Assembly (NCBI RefSeq): GCF_001619615.1
Contig: NZ_LQQP01000012.1
Span: forward strand, 248,001 to 312,000
Source of the DNA: Microbacterium sp. T32
GTDB lineage: Bacteria; Actinomycetota; Actinomycetes; Actinomycetales; Microbacteriaceae
DNA length: 64,000 nt
Reading direction: 5' to 3'
Of this stretch, positions 63,088-64,000 are shown piece by piece. The position numbers were made by a program, and so were the translations under genes. Numbering within the stretch: the stretch's first letter is position 1; the number at the start of each line of letters is the position of its first letter. A model generated the notes under the pieces. It worked only from the letters and a program-made list of their open reading frames with translations, was not told where the DNA came from and made no database searches.

Positions 63088-63333
63088 TTATTCGTCGTCG
63101 ACGTCGCCCCGGCGCGGGTCGGGTCCCGGACCGTTCTCGAGCCACCGACGCCGGACGGCCGGGCGCGTGACCCGCGACGGGTGGTGCTGCCCTTCGGCCA
63201 CCCCGGCGATCGCCGGCGCGGCATCCGGGTCGTCGGCGTACGGTCGGGTCTCCACGACCGTGCGGCCGTCTTCCGACACCTTGACCTGGAAGGTTCCCCA
63301 GTGGGCGCTGCTCTCCTGCGTTCGCGTCACCCT
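63088..63333 (-). pseudogene. N-terminal remnant of a molybdopterin S/N-oxide reductase-type gene
   Basis: The 81-residue frame starts at GTG 63333. It reads AHWGTFQVKVSEDGRTVVET, then RVTRPAVRRRWLENGPGPD and ends RRGDVDDE at a stop. HWGTF followed by RV-x-RPAVR-x-x-WLE-x-GPG...RG is the N-terminus of TMAO/DMSO/biotin sulfoxide reductases, which are about 750 residues long. Roughly nine tenths of the gene is missing. No continuation is seen downstream (bases below 63088). Confidence 0.6.
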
Positions 63334-63487
63334 GCCATCCTCGCGCGCGCCGGTCGTTCGACCTTCTCTCGCGCGCAACGCAAGGACATCGGCATCCGGA
63401 TGCCGGCTCCCGCACGAACCTCCGTAGCGCCTCCGAATCGGCGAGGGAGGGGGTGCGGGAAAGCAGGGCCGGTGCTAGGCAGGAGCT

Positions 63488-64000
63488 ATGACCTCCACCG
63501 TTCCCCCGCTCCGTCGCCCGTCACCGGCCGCGCGCGCAGCGCGCAAGGACCGTGTGCTCACGTGGGTCACGCTGTCCATCGCCGCGGTCATCTGCCTCGT
63601 GCTCGGCTTCGGTGCCGTCGCGATGGCGAACTCGTGGTGGACGGAGGAGGCGCCCGTCGCCTCGGCCGACCAGCAGCTGCCCGACGGCCAGTCCCGGTTC
63701 GATCAGGCGGGTCTCGACTTTCTGAACCGCCAGGGCCACGCGACGGTCGACGTGACCGCGTCCGCCTCCGCCAGCGAACTCGGGCTTCCGACCGCGGGGC
63801 AGACCCCGATCGACACGCTCGTGCCGATTTCGCTGGAGGTCCGTGGCGATGCGTCTTCCCTCGAGTTCAACGGAGTGTCGCGCTTCGAGCTCACCACGTC
63901 GGACGACATCGTGACGCGTGTGCAGGTGATTCCTGCGGCGAGCGGGTCCTGGACGAGCATCTCGTCGGAGCTCGGTTCGCGCGCGGCGCAGTGGGGATGG
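63488..64000 (+). CDS. Membrane-anchored protein, 3' end cut by window
   Basis: ATG 63488 follows GGCAGGAGC and the frame stays open to the last base (171 codons). A basic N-terminus (PLRRPSPAARAARKDRV) leads into one membrane segment (LTWVTLSIAAVICLVLGFGAV). An extracellular part of strand-like composition follows. No family is recognised from this portion. Confidence 0.65.
   Translation, partial: MTSTVPPLRRPSPAARAARKDRVLTWVTLSIAAVICLVLGFGAVAMANSWWTEEAPVASADQQLPDGQSRFDQAGLDFLNRQGHATVDVTASASASELGLPTAGQTPIDTLVPISLEVRGDASSLEFNGVSRFELTTSDDIVTRVQVIPAASGSWTSISSELGSRAAQWGW

Overview
The window comes from a high-GC actinobacterium, most likely a member of the Microbacteriaceae such as Microbacterium. 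This rests on the strong GC bias of third codon positions, a WhiB-like gene, a class E sortase-type LAxTG anchor, many start codons placed 6-8 bases after a TANNNT -10 box (leaderless transcripts), the ilvD-ilvBN-ilvC-serA-leuB-ilvE-gltX gene order, and siphophage genes of the type found in actinobacterial phages. The species assignment is inference.

Bases 1-30253 are the right-hand part of a siphovirus-like prophage integrated in a tRNA-Lys(CTT) gene. Only the 3' half of that tRNA (attR, about 30208-30253) is visible; the left end and intact tRNA lie outside the window. The left arm (1-10244, + strand) holds a WhiB-like regulator, a Cas4-like nuclease, a Sak4-like RecA-family ATPase, a likely single-strand DNA-binding protein, a primase-polymerase/helicase, two NUMOD4-HNH endonucleases, a RuvC-like resolvase and several small unknowns. 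It meets the leftward late operon at a two-way terminator (10261-10294). The late operon (- strand, 28767 down to 10304) runs from an excisionase-like gene through five small genes (the last SprT-like), connectors, tail tube, a frameshifted tail assembly chaperone pair, tape measure and minor tail proteins to a three-domain endolysin, a membrane protein, a metallophosphoesterase and a holin. The integrase lies next to attR. No terminase, portal, protease or capsid gene is visible. They either lie beyond the left edge or are missing, which would make the element a tail-only particle. Two repeated sequence signals tie the prophage together: a TTTGCGTGCTAA-like operator motif (about nine copies, six of them outside coding sequence or at gene ends) and a TAGACT(C/G)CGC -10 box in front of five late genes.

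Bases 30254-60200 are chromosomal. They carry a Nudix hydrolase and alpha/beta hydrolase pair, a secreted LAxTG-anchored GDSL esterase, a MarR-controlled MFS exporter, an IclR-controlled SCOT/thiolase operon for acetoacetate-type substrates, trehalose synthesis (otsA-otsB), branched-chain amino acid synthesis (ilvD, ilvB, ilvN, ilvC, leuB, ilvE), serA, a TetR-MFS pair, an FAH-family enzyme, an MFS transporter, a class V aminotransferase with a divergent LysR regulator, and gltX.

Bases 60200-64000 look like a small variable region. A pair of 58-bp palindromic repeats precedes tRNA-Gln(CTG). After the tRNA come a secreted matrixin-like metalloprotease, a lipoprotein, an N-terminal remnant of a molybdopterin oxidoreductase and the start of a membrane-anchored protein cut by the window edge.
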